Shown here piece by piece: positions 34,053-43,444 of a stretch of DNA of 64,000 nucleotides (its first letter is position 1; every line of letters starts with the position of its first letter). The notes below the pieces were generated by a model that worked only from the letters and a program-made list of their open reading frames with translations, was not told the DNA's origin and made no database searches. Origin of the DNA: JAAGZL01 sp050288625 (GTDB taxonomy: Bacteria; Pseudomonadota; Gammaproteobacteria; Chromatiales; Chromatiaceae); NCBI GenBank assembly GCA_050288625.1, contig JBNKEE010000029.1, positions 1 through 64,000 of the forward strand, written 5' to 3'. Position numbers and translations under genes: made by a program.

Positions 34053-34829
34053 ATGGATCAAGATATTATAACCGTAGTAAAGGCGTTACTGCTCCCACCA
34101 GGCGGACTCATCCTGCTTCTGTTTGTTTCACTGCTTTTTATCAGGGGCATATTTGGAAAGATACTGCTAGCCTTTACCCTGGCGACATTCTATCTTCTCA
34201 GCACCCCTTTCGTGGCGACAAACATGCTGGCGGGACTTGAACGGCATATATTTATCACCCCCGACGAGATCCTTGCCAGTAATGCGAAGGCCATTGTGGT
34301 ATTGGGCGGAGGCATCTACAAAGAAGGTCCGGAATACGGCGGCGACACCATCAAAGGACAACTACTGGAGAGGGTAAGATATGCCGCGTGGCTACACAAA
34401 AGGACTAACTTACCCATAATAGTGTCCGGCGGCGACCAAGATAAACGACACCCTTCGGAGGCCAAACTAGCCAGCAAAGTCCTCAAAGAAGAGTATGGCT
34501 GCAAGGTCCTGGCCACGGAAGACAATAGCAAGAGCACATGGGAAAACTCCCTCTTTACCAGCAGGCTATTAAAGTCCAACGGTATAAATAAGGTGGCACT
34601 GGTCACCCACGCCTGGCATATGCCTCGCGCTATAAGAGCGTTTCAACGGGACAATATCGATGTAATCGCCGCCCCAACTATATTCTCAAGAGGCAGATAT
34701 AATCTTGAAGATAGCAAGATAAGAGATTGGCTGCCTAACCCAGCAGCACTGAAAGACAGCTACCTAGCCCTGCATGAATATCTTGGTATGGCCTGGTATC
34801 AGGTGAAGGTTTTTATCGGGTCTAATTAG
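34053..34829 (+). CDS. YdcF/ElyC-like DUF218 membrane protein
   Basis: A 258-residue protein with two N-terminal membrane helices (about 15-30 and 35-55) and a DUF218 domain: IVVLGGGIYKEGPEYGG, VSGGDQDKRHPSEAKLASKVL, EDNSKSTWENS and VTHAWHMPRA. ElyC of E. coli is in this family and affects the lipid carrier of peptidoglycan synthesis. The product may share such a role but this is family inference. It overlaps the convergent fxsA by eight bases. Confidence 0.85.
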   Translation: MDQDIITVVKALLLPPGGLILLLFVSLLFIRGIFGKILLAFTLATFYLLSTPFVATNMLAGLERHIFITPDEILASNAKAIVVLGGGIYKEGPEYGGDTIKGQLLERVRYAAWLHKRTNLPIIVSGGDQDKRHPSEAKLASKVLKEEYGCKVLATEDNSKSTWENSLFTSRLLKSNGINKVALVTHAWHMPRAIRAFQRDNIDVIAAPTIFSRGRYNLEDSKIRDWLPNPAALKDSYLALHEYLGMAWYQVKVFIGSN

Positions 34830-35274
34830 GCTTATCGTCATCGCGATGAAACTCTCCCTCAATGATGCGTGGCCTGTGGACCTCAGCCTCCTCACCATTA
34901 GGTGGCGGCTGGATAATCTGAGCACGCTTTAGAAAGGACAGGATCGCCCATCTGCGAACATCTGGAACTAACGCCAGAAAACCTATGATGTCTGTAAAGA
35001 ACCCTGGCAACAGTAGCAGAAAACCACAGGCTAAAAGGATCACCCCTTCCAACATCTCTAGGGCAGGCATCTCTCCCACAGCCATGGACTTTTGCACTTT
35101 TACAGCCGTTGCCAAGCCCTGCATACGCACCAAAAGCCCACCGAGCACGGCGGTGAACACGGTCAAAAACACGGTAGGTATGGCTCCGATATAGCTTCCG
35201 ACTTCAATCAGCCAATAGAGCTCAAACAGGGGGATACCAACAAACAAGAGCAAAATCAAAAGCAATGGATTCAT
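34822..35274 (-). CDS. fxsA: FxsA family inner-membrane protein
   Basis: A 150-residue inner-membrane protein with about three helices and the family's ...GIPLFELYWLIEVGSYIGA and GLLVRMQGLATA motifs, and an acidic/proline C-terminal tail with RIIEGEF. FxsA is known for making E. coli resistant to F-exclusion of phage T7; its cellular role is unknown. It usually lies upstream of groES, but here it lies between the DUF218 gene and a GDSL esterase. Confidence 0.93.
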   Translation of the reverse strand: MNPLLLILLLFVGIPLFELYWLIEVGSYIGAIPTVFLTVFTAVLGGLLVRMQGLATAVKVQKSMAVGEMPALEMLEGVILLACGFLLLLPGFFTDIIGFLALVPDVRRWAILSFLKRAQIIQPPPNGEEAEVHRPRIIEGEFHRDDDKPN

Positions 35275-35322
35275 ATGAGAAAAGCTTACGCCTTACAGGC
35301 TGGAGGTACAAGCTTACGTAGA

Positions 35323-36084
35323 TTAAGGGCCGGTAACGGATCTATACCAAATATCAGCAATGATATCGTAGCCCCTGCCATTTGGATGGTTACCGTCACT
35401 GTCGAGAGTGGCCTTATCCGTAAACAGAGTGACAGCGCTAAAATCCACTGTTGTAGCACCGTAGCGGTCTGCCATCTGCCGAATGACTTGATTGTATCTC
35501 TTAGACTGGAGCGACATCCTGCGCACGTCATCTCCAGATATCTTGTCAAAGCTGCTGATCCGCTGGTCCTTACTGGTCATCACCGGTCTTTTGGATTGAT
35601 CATCAAGTAGCGCAATATAGATCCGAGCCCCGGCGTCCTTCAAAGTAGAGAGAATACGCCGGATATTATCGGAAAAGATCCGCAAGCCATCCCGTTCACA
35701 GGATGAGAGGTCATTCCGGTACTCCTCGTCACATACATAGTTGTATAGTCCGAACAGGTCGTTGCTCCCGATCCACACAGTAACTATCTTGGCATTTCCT
35801 GCGGGAGCGGAACGTAAGAGATCAATGGCAGGCTGTAATTGGGTATTTATCAAATCATCCGAAGTCCAGCCCGATTGTCCCATATTTTTCACTACAGATC
35901 CGGGGCGGTCTACTTTGAGACGCATCGCCAGCCGAGCAGGATAGCCGCCCCCAGGCTCCACATCACCGTCACCCTGAGTAAGACTATCCCCCAATGCTAT
36001 CAAAGTGACAGGACCAGCATTGGCAAGAGCCAACGTGCTTACCAACAATAAAAAAGAGAGTAACAGATTGAATGTTTTCAACAC
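35323..36084 (-). CDS. secreted SGNH/GDSL-family hydrolase
   Basis: A 253-residue esterase or lipase of the SGNH type: catalytic Ser in ALGDSLTQG (block I), oxyanion Gly and Asn in blocks II-III (GQSG, VWIGSNDLFG) and Asp-x-x-His in DSDGNHPNGRG (block V). I prefer the GTG at 36084, giving a normal signal peptide (core LLLSFLLLVSTLALANA); a TTG at 36147 opens the frame earlier. The substrate is unknown; acyl ester hydrolysis in the envelope is likely. Confidence 0.88.
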   Translation of the reverse strand: MLKTFNLLLSFLLLVSTLALANAGPVTLIALGDSLTQGDGDVEPGGGYPARLAMRLKVDRPGSVVKNMGQSGWTSDDLINTQLQPAIDLLRSAPAGNAKIVTVWIGSNDLFGLYNYVCDEEYRNDLSSCERDGLRIFSDNIRRILSTLKDAGARIYIALLDDQSKRPVMTSKDQRISSFDKISGDDVRRMSLQSKRYNQVIRQMADRYGATTVDFSAVTLFTDKATLDSDGNHPNGRGYDIIADIWYRSVTGP

Positions 36085-36194
36085 ACCGTCCCCCCGGATA
36101 TCCCTGATGTATAGCGGGAGATTACGCCCTAACTGCCGGCTGAACAAGGTCAGTTTACTTTACGACCAGGGAGCCGATCCTGTATCTTTAACAT

Positions 36195-36518
36195 ATGGAT
36201 TCCAGCGCATTAATCGTCCTCTGCACCTGCCCTGACCAGGAAAGCGCCGAGCGCATAGCCAATCACCTAGTTGACTGCAGGCTGGCTGCATGCGTAAACA
36301 TATCCTCCCCGGTGCAATCTGTTTATAGATGGCAAGGGGAGATAGAGACGGCTGGAGAGTACATGTTGTTCATCAAGACTTCAGCATCCTGTTACGACGA
36401 GCTGGAACATTCCATCATGTCGATACATCCATATGAATTTCCAGAGGTGGTAGCGGTCAAAATCGAAAAGGGGCAACAGAATTACCTCGGTTGGATAGCC
36501 CAATGCACCAGCAAGTGA
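36195..36518 (+). CDS. cutA: divalent-cation tolerance protein CutA
   Basis: A 107-residue CutA1 trimer protein, with VLCTCPDQESAERIA, RLAACVNI, SVYRWQGEIE and HPYEFPEVVAV. The family binds metals, but its physiological role is unsettled. Its last 16 bases overlap the dsbD start, a common cutA-dsbD arrangement. Confidence 0.96.
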   Translation: MDSSALIVLCTCPDQESAERIANHLVDCRLAACVNISSPVQSVYRWQGEIETAGEYMLFIKTSASCYDELEHSIMSIHPYEFPEVVAVKIEKGQQNYLGWIAQCTSK

Positions 36519-38407
36519 TACGAAACACCTTTATTCGACTACTCATAGGCGCGCTTCTCTCATTAACAACCACCACAGCGTTTGCCCAGGGGTACACTGA
36601 TGGCAACAGCTCCTCCCCCGACCTAAAATCCGTTCTCGCAAGCAGCGGAAAAGACGAGATCATCCCGCCGGAACAGGCGTACAAGTTCAGTGCGAAGGTT
36701 GAAGGACCCCAGCAATTGCGACTGAGGTGGGAGATAGCGAAGGGCACCTATCTTTATCAAGAGAAAATACGGCTCGCAATAACACATGGTAGTGGCATCA
36801 TGCTAGGGGAGTATCAACTCCCGAAGGCAAAGATAAAGAAGGATGCCTTGCGACCGAATGGGACCACCGGCGATCTCCCTGTCTACTATCACGAGATTGA
36901 CCTCCCCGTGCCTCTGATCAGGACTAATAGGTCCGCGACTAAAATTACTTTGGAGGTCATCTATCAAGGCTGTGCCGATCTTGGGGTATGTTACCCACCA
37001 CAGATAAAGCGGGTAACTATGGACCTGCCCGCCTATGAGGCAAACACCGCGCAAGACGACCCGCCCGCAATCAGCCAGGCAGATAACCAGACCGCCCCCT
37101 CTTCTGAGCTGTATAGCCTGGTATCAGTCTTAAATGGTGGTAACTACTGGCTGATAATCGGGATCTTCTTTCTGGCTGGCCTGGGGCTAGCACTTACCCC
37201 TTGCGTCTTACCTATGATCCCGATTCTCTCCGGGATCATTATCGGCCAAGGCAAAAAGATCACCGCCGCCAAGGCCTTTAACATTTCACTAGTCTATGTG
37301 CTGGCCATGGCCATCGTCTACACCATAGCCGGCGTCTTGGCCGGACTGTTCGGAGAAAACCTCCAAGCCACACTCCAGGATCCATGGATACTCAGCATTT
37401 TTGCAGCACTGTTTGTGTTACTGGCCCTCTCCATGTTCGGATTCTATAACCTGCAACTTCCAAACTGGCTGCAGAGCAGATTAAGGGAGATCAGTAACAG
37501 ACAGCAGAGCGGAACTCTGATCGGCGCCGCCATCATGGGCGCACTTTCGGCACTAATCGTCAGCCCCTGCGTGGCCCCAGCCCTGGCTGCGGCCATCCTG
37601 GTCATCGGACAGAGCGGCGACCCGGTCCTGGGCGGCACCGCACTGTTCGCCCTGAGTATGGGCATGGGTGTACCCATACTGGCATTCGGCACCTCAGCCG
37701 GCAAACTGCTGCCCAGGGTAGGCGGGTGGATGGATGTAGTCAAAAACGTGTTTGGTGTAGCCATGCTGGGGGTTGCCATCGTCATATTAGAGCGAATAGT
37801 CCCAGCCGCCGTGTCCATGTCACTATGGGGAACACTGCTGGTGGTATGCGCCATCTACATGGGAGCTCTTGGTAAACTACCGGCAGAGTCCTCCGGTTGG
37901 CAAAGACTCTGGAAAGGGCTAGGCCTAGTTCTGTTGATCTACGGTGCCCTCATCCTGGTAGGAGCGGCAGCTGGCGGCAAGGATCCTCTACAGCCACTTC
38001 GGGGCACATCGCTGCTTGAAGAGAAATCTCAACAGCAACAGCTGTGGTTCAAGCCTATCAAGAGTACAGCAGACCTGGATCGAGAACTTGCGGCTGCCAC
38101 TTCCCAGAACAAACCGGTGATGCTCGATTTTTACGCGGATTGGTGTATATCCTGCAAAGAGATGGAGCGCTACACCTTCACTGACCCAGACGTGATCAAC
38201 TCCCTCCGTGGATTCATATTATTACGGGCAGACGTGACAGCAAACGATGCTACAGACAAAGCCCTGCTCCAGGGCAGGTTCGGTATGCCCGGCCCACCCA
38301 GCATCATGTTCTTTGATCGCAACGGCAAAGAACGAAAGGAACTGCGCGTAGTGGGATTTGTCCCCGCAGCCCAGTTTTCCGCCCACATACAACAAGCCGC
38401 AAGGTAA
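36503..38407 (+). CDS. dsbD: thiol:disulfide interchange protein DsbD
   Basis: DsbD carries reducing power from cytoplasmic thioredoxin to the periplasm for DsbC and cytochrome c maturation. The 634-residue protein has a signal peptide, an N-terminal immunoglobulin-like alpha domain with two Cys (CADLGVC near 165), an eight-helix membrane domain with the redox Cys in LTPCVLPMIP and SPCVAPALAA, and a C-terminal thioredoxin domain with CISC (YADWCISCKEM). Start ATG 36503 inside cutA. It is followed by the TlpA-like gene; both fit the c-type cytochromes encoded nearby. Confidence 0.97.
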   Translation: MHQQVIRNTFIRLLIGALLSLTTTTAFAQGYTDGNSSSPDLKSVLASSGKDEIIPPEQAYKFSAKVEGPQQLRLRWEIAKGTYLYQEKIRLAITHGSGIMLGEYQLPKAKIKKDALRPNGTTGDLPVYYHEIDLPVPLIRTNRSATKITLEVIYQGCADLGVCYPPQIKRVTMDLPAYEANTAQDDPPAISQADNQTAPSSELYSLVSVLNGGNYWLIIGIFFLAGLGLALTPCVLPMIPILSGIIIGQGKKITAAKAFNISLVYVLAMAIVYTIAGVLAGLFGENLQATLQDPWILSIFAALFVLLALSMFGFYNLQLPNWLQSRLREISNRQQSGTLIGAAIMGALSALIVSPCVAPALAAAILVIGQSGDPVLGGTALFALSMGMGVPILAFGTSAGKLLPRVGGWMDVVKNVFGVAMLGVAIVILERIVPAAVSMSLWGTLLVVCAIYMGALGKLPAESSGWQRLWKGLGLVLLIYGALILVGAAAGGKDPLQPLRGTSLLEEKSQQQQLWFKPIKSTADLDRELAAATSQNKPVMLDFYADWCISCKEMERYTFTDPDVINSLRGFILLRADVTANDATDKALLQGRFGMPGPPSIMFFDRNGKERKELRVVGFVPAAQFSAHIQQAAR

Positions 38408-38409
38408 CA

Positions 38410-38946
38410 TTGCCTGTGTATAAAACAAAGATCGCAATCACCCTGGCCCTGGCTGTCATAGTAGGGATCGGCATCTGGTTTACTCAATATCAGAAACCAG
38501 CATCCACTCAGATATCCATATCCAGTGGACCGCAACGGCTACCTAGCTTCACGTTAAAAGATACCGACGGAGCTATCAGAAACAGCAGCGAATGGAGAGG
38601 CAAGATACTGGTCGTCAATTTCTGGGCCACCTGGTGTCCTCCTTGCTTGGAAGAGATGCCAGTCCTGATAGAGTTTCAAAATCAGCACTCCTCCCGAGGT
38701 GTACAGGTCGTTGGAGTGGCCGTGGACAATCTGGAACAAGTGAAAGATTTCATGGATGTCTTCGGCATAAACTTCCCGGTCATGGTCGGGAATGACGACG
38801 CCATAGCCTTGGCGCAAAAGATGGGAAATCGCATCTCCGCCCTGCCATATACAGCGATCTTCGACCATAATGGGAAAACCCTCTATGCCCAGCCTGGGAA
38901 AATCACCAAAGAAGTCTTGGAAAAATCGCTAAAAACCCTGCCATAA
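38410..38946 (+). CDS. TlpA/ResA-like membrane-anchored thioredoxin
   Basis: A 178-residue protein with an N-terminal membrane anchor (about 7-24) and an AhpC/TSA-type thioredoxin domain with CPPC (FWATWCPPCLEEMP) and cis-Pro in ALPYTAIF. Such proteins reduce haem-binding Cys pairs in apocytochrome c. It starts at TTG 38410 (AAGG five bases upstream) or GTG 38416, directly after dsbD, which would supply electrons. Confidence 0.92.
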   Translation: MPVYKTKIAITLALAVIVGIGIWFTQYQKPASTQISISSGPQRLPSFTLKDTDGAIRNSSEWRGKILVVNFWATWCPPCLEEMPVLIEFQNQHSSRGVQVVGVAVDNLEQVKDFMDVFGINFPVMVGNDDAIALAQKMGNRISALPYTAIFDHNGKTLYAQPGKITKEVLEKSLKTLP

Positions 38947-39133
38947 GTCAATTCTACTTATGAGAATAGTCGGAAATGAGCGGGTAAATTGACGCTATCT
39001 GAGCTTATCTTGCAAAAAACTGGACAATTCCAAATACTCCGGGCAAAATCCAATCCTCATTATTATACAGGGGGCATCCTACCTTTTCTGAGGCCGATGC
39101 TCCGTAGAACGAAGGGCAAGCGGAAGAACAATT

Positions 39134-39574
39134 ATGGCTAGCATCTTGGTGCTGAACGGCCCAAATCTGAATCTTCTGGGAACACGCGAACCGAACCTTT
39201 ACGGCAGCGAAACCCTGGAGTCCATACAGACCAGACTCACGGCAATTTGCGAAGCTGCAGGACACAGCATAGATTTCGTGCAGAGCAATGCCGAACATGA
39301 ATTGGTTTCTGAACTGCACAAGGCCAGGGATGCGGCGGTTGACATCCTGATCATCAACCCTGCCGCCTTCACCCACACCAGCGTAGCCCTGCGTGACGCA
39401 ATCCTAGGAGTTGCCATCCCTTTTATTGAAGTACATCTTACAAACATCTATACGCGAGAAGAATTCCGTCAACATTCATATTTTTCTGATATCGCCCTGG
39501 GAGTTATAAGCGGATTTGGGGCCAAGGGCTACGAGCTGGCCCTGGAGGCTGCCATATCCTATATAACCAAATAA
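39134..39574 (+). CDS. aroQ: 3-dehydroquinate dehydratase, type II
   Basis: AroQ dehydrates 3-dehydroquinate in the shikimate pathway. The 146-residue protein has LNGPNLNLLGTREPNLYG (catalytic Tyr), IINPAAFTHTSVALRDA and EVHLTNIYTREEFRQHS. It heads aroQ-accB-accC-prmA. The 187 bases upstream, back to the TlpA-like gene, probably hold its promoter. Confidence 0.98.
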   Translation: MASILVLNGPNLNLLGTREPNLYGSETLESIQTRLTAICEAAGHSIDFVQSNAEHELVSELHKARDAAVDILIINPAAFTHTSVALRDAILGVAIPFIEVHLTNIYTREEFRQHSYFSDIALGVISGFGAKGYELALEAAISYITK

Positions 39575-39617
39575 TTACCGCCAACAGACGAACAAACAAA
39601 CAAGAGACAAAGAAATA

Positions 39618-40067
39618 ATGGATATCCGCAAGGTAAAAAAGTTAATAGAACTACTAGAAGAATCTGACATAGCAGAGATCGAAATCCACGAAGGGGAGGA
39701 ATCTGTCCGCATCAGCCGCACTTCCCAGGTAACGCTTCCAGCGCCCGTAGCAGCGCCAATGGTAGCTCCGGTCGCAGCAGCAGCTCCTACCGCAGCCCCT
39801 GCCGAAGAAGCAGCCAAAGCGGAGGAGATCAGCGGACACCAGGTCAAATCACCTATGGTAGGCACCTTCTACCGCGCGCCTTCGCCTGAGGCAAAGCCAT
39901 TTGTGGAAGAGGGGGATCAGGTGAGTGTGGGTGATACCCTGTGTATCGTAGAGGCCATGAAAATCCTGAACCAGATTGAGTCTGACAAGGCGGGAACGGT
40001 CAAAAAGATCCTGGTTGAAAACGGAGAACCGGTAGAGTTCAATCAACCCATGTTCATCATTGGCTAA
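39618..40067 (+). CDS. accB: biotin carboxyl carrier protein of acetyl-CoA carboxylase
   Basis: The 149-residue AccB has an N-terminal helix pair, an Ala/Pro linker (about 38-65) and a C-terminal biotinyl domain with the biotin Lys in EAMKILNQIES and the thumb region of gram-negative AccB. It is followed by accC after 15 bases. Confidence 0.97.
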   Translation: MDIRKVKKLIELLEESDIAEIEIHEGEESVRISRTSQVTLPAPVAAPMVAPVAAAAPTAAPAEEAAKAEEISGHQVKSPMVGTFYRAPSPEAKPFVEEGDQVSVGDTLCIVEAMKILNQIESDKAGTVKKILVENGEPVEFNQPMFIIG

Positions 40068-40081
40068 CAGGTCTCTAACCC

Positions 40082-41422
40082 ATGATTGAAAAAGTCGTAA
40101 TTGCCAACCGAGGCGAGATCGCTCTGCGCATACTCCGGGCCTGCCGTGAACTAGGCATCAAAACAGTCGCCGTTCACTCTGAGCCAGACCGCAACCTAAA
40201 ACATGTTAAGTTTGCAGACGAAACCGTTTGCATAGGACCAGCTCCTTCGACGGAAAGTTATCTGCAGGTACCAGCCATCATCAGCGCCGCGGAAGTTACT
40301 GACGCCACTGCCATTCATCCAGGATATGGCTTCCTTTCTGAGAATGCAGACTTCGCTGAACGCGTCGAACAGAGCGGCTTCACCTTTGTCGGCCCCAGCG
40401 CCGAGACCATTCGCATGATGGGCGACAAGATTACCGCCATTGAAAGCATGAAAAAGGCTGGCGTCCCAACAGTTCCTGGCTCTGATGGCCCGCTAGGTGA
40501 TAACGAAAATGAAATTCTGGCGATGGCCGCCAAGATCGGCTACCCGGTCATCATCAAGGCTGCCGGGGGGGGTGGAGGACGCGGTATGCGTGTAGTGCAT
40601 ACCGAGGCTACCCTGCTCAATGCCATCTCTCTAACCAAGGCAGAAGCTGGCGCCGCCTTCGGTAACCCAACAGTATATATGGAGAAGTTTCTGGAGAACC
40701 CACGCCACGTGGAATTTCAGGTGCTCTCCGACACACACGGCAACGCCATCCATCTATGCGAGCGTGACTGTTCCATGCAACGCAGGCATCAAAAGGTGGT
40801 GGAAGAAGCTCCGGCGCCCGGCATCACCGAAGAACTACGATCAGAGATAGGAGAACGCTGCGCCGCCGCCTGTCGCCAAATCGGATATCGTGGCGCTGGC
40901 ACATTCGAATTCCTCTACCAAGACGGTGAATTCTATTTCATTGAGATGAACACCAGGGTCCAGGTGGAACACCCCGTAACCGAGATGATCACCGGCGTAG
41001 ACATCGTAAAAGAGCAGCTACGAATAGCGTCTGGAGAGAAGCTCACATATCATCAAGAAGACATAAAGATCAACGGCCACGCCATTGAGTGTCGCATCAA
41101 TGCGGAAGACTCCAAGACATTTCTTCCCAGTCCCGGCCGCATCACCCAACTGCACTTCGCCGGAGGAGCTGGCGTCCGGGTTGACTCCCATATTTACAAC
41201 GGTTACACAGTTCCGCCCTATTACGACTCTATGATCGGCAAGCTGATCACTCACGGCAATAGCCGAGACAGTGCGCTAAAGAGGATGCAGATAGCCCTGT
41301 CCGAGATGGTCATTGATGGAATCAACACCAATATACCGTTACAACAGCAGATAATGGATGATTGTAACTTCGCCGCCGGTGGCACCAACATCCACTATCT
41401 GGAAAAGAAGCTAGGTATATAA
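40082..41422 (+). CDS. accC: biotin carboxylase subunit of acetyl-CoA carboxylase
   Basis: AccC carboxylates biotin on AccB with ATP and bicarbonate. The 446-residue ATP-grasp protein begins MIEKVVIANRGEIALRILRA and shows KAAGGGGGRGMRVV, HVEFQVLSDTHGN, RDCSMQRRHQKVVEEAP and FIEMNTRVQVEHPVTE. Full family length. Confidence 0.99.
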   Translation: MIEKVVIANRGEIALRILRACRELGIKTVAVHSEPDRNLKHVKFADETVCIGPAPSTESYLQVPAIISAAEVTDATAIHPGYGFLSENADFAERVEQSGFTFVGPSAETIRMMGDKITAIESMKKAGVPTVPGSDGPLGDNENEILAMAAKIGYPVIIKAAGGGGGRGMRVVHTEATLLNAISLTKAEAGAAFGNPTVYMEKFLENPRHVEFQVLSDTHGNAIHLCERDCSMQRRHQKVVEEAPAPGITEELRSEIGERCAAACRQIGYRGAGTFEFLYQDGEFYFIEMNTRVQVEHPVTEMITGVDIVKEQLRIASGEKLTYHQEDIKINGHAIECRINAEDSKTFLPSPGRITQLHFAGGAGVRVDSHIYNGYTVPPYYDSMIGKLITHGNSRDSALKRMQIALSEMVIDGINTNIPLQQQIMDDCNFAAGGTNIHYLEKKLGI

Positions 41423-41436
41423 GGGCCGTCCATTCC

Positions 41437-42315
41437 ATGGCCTGGGTTCAGATCCACCTAACCACTGACAAGAAGACTGCGCCACTGGCGGACCTAATAC
41501 TGGATAGCCTGGGGGCTCTTTCGGTGACCATGGTGGACGCCAAAGACGAGCCTATGTTGGAACCGGCACCGGGAGAGACTCCACTCTGGAGTCAAACCAA
41601 GGTAACCGGCCTGTTCCCGGAAGAGATCAATCCGCAACATCTGGTTCAACAGATCCAGGAACAACTAGGTCCACATCCTATCCATGATTTGGAAGTGGGT
41701 CGTCTGGCCGATCAGGTATGGGAAAGGATTTGGCTGGACACATTCCACCCCATGCAGTTTGGTCGACGTTTATGGGTCGTCCCCGATGGGCAAGCCACGA
41801 ATGATCCCGACGCGATCACAGTACAACTAGACCCTGGCCTAGCCTTCGGTACCGGTACCCACCCTACTACCGCCCTCTGTCTCAAATGGTTGGATCATGC
41901 GAGCGTAGCAGGTAAAACCGTGATTGATTTTGGCTGCGGCTCCGGCATTCTTTCCATCGCTGCCTCACTGCTCGGCGCCAAAGAGGTAATAGCTGTTGAC
42001 CATGACCCACAGGCACTGGAGGCCACTGCAAGCAATGCGGAGAAGAACGGGGTCAATCAGGGATTGACCATACTACACAGCGAACAACCACTGAAGGTTA
42101 TTGCGGACATCACCCTGGCCAACATCCTTGCATCCACCCTGATTGAGATGGAACCCCTGTTTAGCCGCCACACGAAAAGCGGTGGCGAGATAGTCCTCTC
42201 CGGCATCCTGGAGGAACAAACCAGCTCGGTTATTACCGCCTTTGCGGACGATTTCACTATACAGCACCCTTTGATACAAGATGGATGGGCGCTTCTGCAT
42301 GGACATCACCTTTGA
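41437..42315 (+). CDS. prmA: ribosomal protein L11 methyltransferase
   Basis: PrmA trimethylates ribosomal protein L11. The 292-residue protein has an N-terminal L11-recognition domain (to about 110) and a SAM fold with GLAFGTGTHPTTALCL, VIDFGCGSGILSIAA and the active-site ITLANILASTL. Starts 15 bases after accC; aroQ-accBC-prmA is a standard order. Confidence 0.97.
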   Translation: MAWVQIHLTTDKKTAPLADLILDSLGALSVTMVDAKDEPMLEPAPGETPLWSQTKVTGLFPEEINPQHLVQQIQEQLGPHPIHDLEVGRLADQVWERIWLDTFHPMQFGRRLWVVPDGQATNDPDAITVQLDPGLAFGTGTHPTTALCLKWLDHASVAGKTVIDFGCGSGILSIAASLLGAKEVIAVDHDPQALEATASNAEKNGVNQGLTILHSEQPLKVIADITLANILASTLIEMEPLFSRHTKSGGEIVLSGILEEQTSSVITAFADDFTIQHPLIQDGWALLHGHHL

Positions 42316-42369
42316 GTTATTGGCAAAATAGGTCCATCTAGATATTGAACTAAACGGATTCAGCCTCAA

Positions 42370-43356
42370 GTGCATACCCAGTGTCCCGACTGCCAAACAA
42401 AATTTCTCGTCAATGACGGTCAATTGCGTATAGCGCAAGGCAAGGTCCGCTGCTCCAAATGTCATAAGGTATTCAACGCGCTTGAGTCTCTACAAACGCC
42501 GCCTCAGACTGTGTCCGCCTCTATTGAGCCGCCGCCTCCCACCCTTCCTGACACTGTTACTGATTTCATGTCAGAGGCAGATCTGGAGGAATTTTCCGAA
42601 CTTAAGGCCAAGGTCTCAGACGACCTTGGCAAGCAAAAGCAAGAGGAGAACAAGTCCGAGGAGGATTTGCCAGAACTTGGGCAGGAGATCGACGACGATC
42701 TATCAGAGGTGATTAAAGAGCTTGAACGACTGGAAAACATCTCCAAGAACAAAACGCAAGAGCAGGAGACAGCTAACCCTAACCCCTCGGACGAACCACT
42801 AGCTCCAGACAGCGAAAAGAAAGCTCAAGACAATAAACCAAACCTGCACGATCCTCTTGAACTACTAAACACCAAGAGACCGCCTAAAAAAAAGGGGGGG
42901 CTGCTCTGGTCCTTAGGCATCCTACTGATTTTAGCGATCGGACTGTCCCAGCTGGCCTGGTTCCAGCGAGAACAGTTGATGCACTACCCCGAAGGCAGAA
43001 TGCTGTTACAGACCACATGTAAATACGTCGGCTGCACACTACCGACCATTCGCGCACCGGAAAAGATCCAGGTACTCAGTCGTTCCATCACCATGCACCC
43101 AAAGATAGAAAACGCCTTATTGATCCAGCTCACCATCGCCAATAAGGCAAGCTTCCCCCAACCCCAGCCACTATTACAGATCAGCCTCTTTAGTAGTGAC
43201 GAGAGATTGGTGGTGCAACGTCGTTTCAAACCAAGTGAGTATCTTGCAGACAACGCCAAACCCGGCCCTCTTCTTCCAGGAAAGGCTATGTATGTTGAAC
43301 TTGCCATTGAGGATCCGGGCAATGATGTAACCGGGTTCAAGCTGGATTTCTTCTAA
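42370..43356 (+). CDS. zinc-ribbon / DUF3426 membrane protein
   Basis: A 328-residue protein starting at GTG. It has an N-terminal zinc ribbon (MJ0042 type: CPDC and CSKCHKVFNA), a long acidic, Pro/Glu-rich linker (about 40-165), one membrane helix (about 178-195, SLGILLILAIGLSQLAWF) and a C-terminal beta-rich DUF3426 domain (QVLSRSITMHPKIENALLI). The zinc ribbon faces the cytoplasm and DUF3426 the periplasm. The family sits beside prmA and dusB in many gammaproteobacteria; no function is established. Confidence 0.87.
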   Translation: MHTQCPDCQTKFLVNDGQLRIAQGKVRCSKCHKVFNALESLQTPPQTVSASIEPPPPTLPDTVTDFMSEADLEEFSELKAKVSDDLGKQKQEENKSEEDLPELGQEIDDDLSEVIKELERLENISKNKTQEQETANPNPSDEPLAPDSEKKAQDNKPNLHDPLELLNTKRPPKKKGGLLWSLGILLILAIGLSQLAWFQREQLMHYPEGRMLLQTTCKYVGCTLPTIRAPEKIQVLSRSITMHPKIENALLIQLTIANKASFPQPQPLLQISLFSSDERLVVQRRFKPSEYLADNAKPGPLLPGKAMYVELAIEDPGNDVTGFKLDFF

Positions 43357-43444
43357 ATTGGCTCAGGACTTATAACCAACCAGATCTTGCGCTACAGATT
43401 ATTCCGCGTACCATGTACAGCCCCTTGTTGGTTGGCAATCGACG

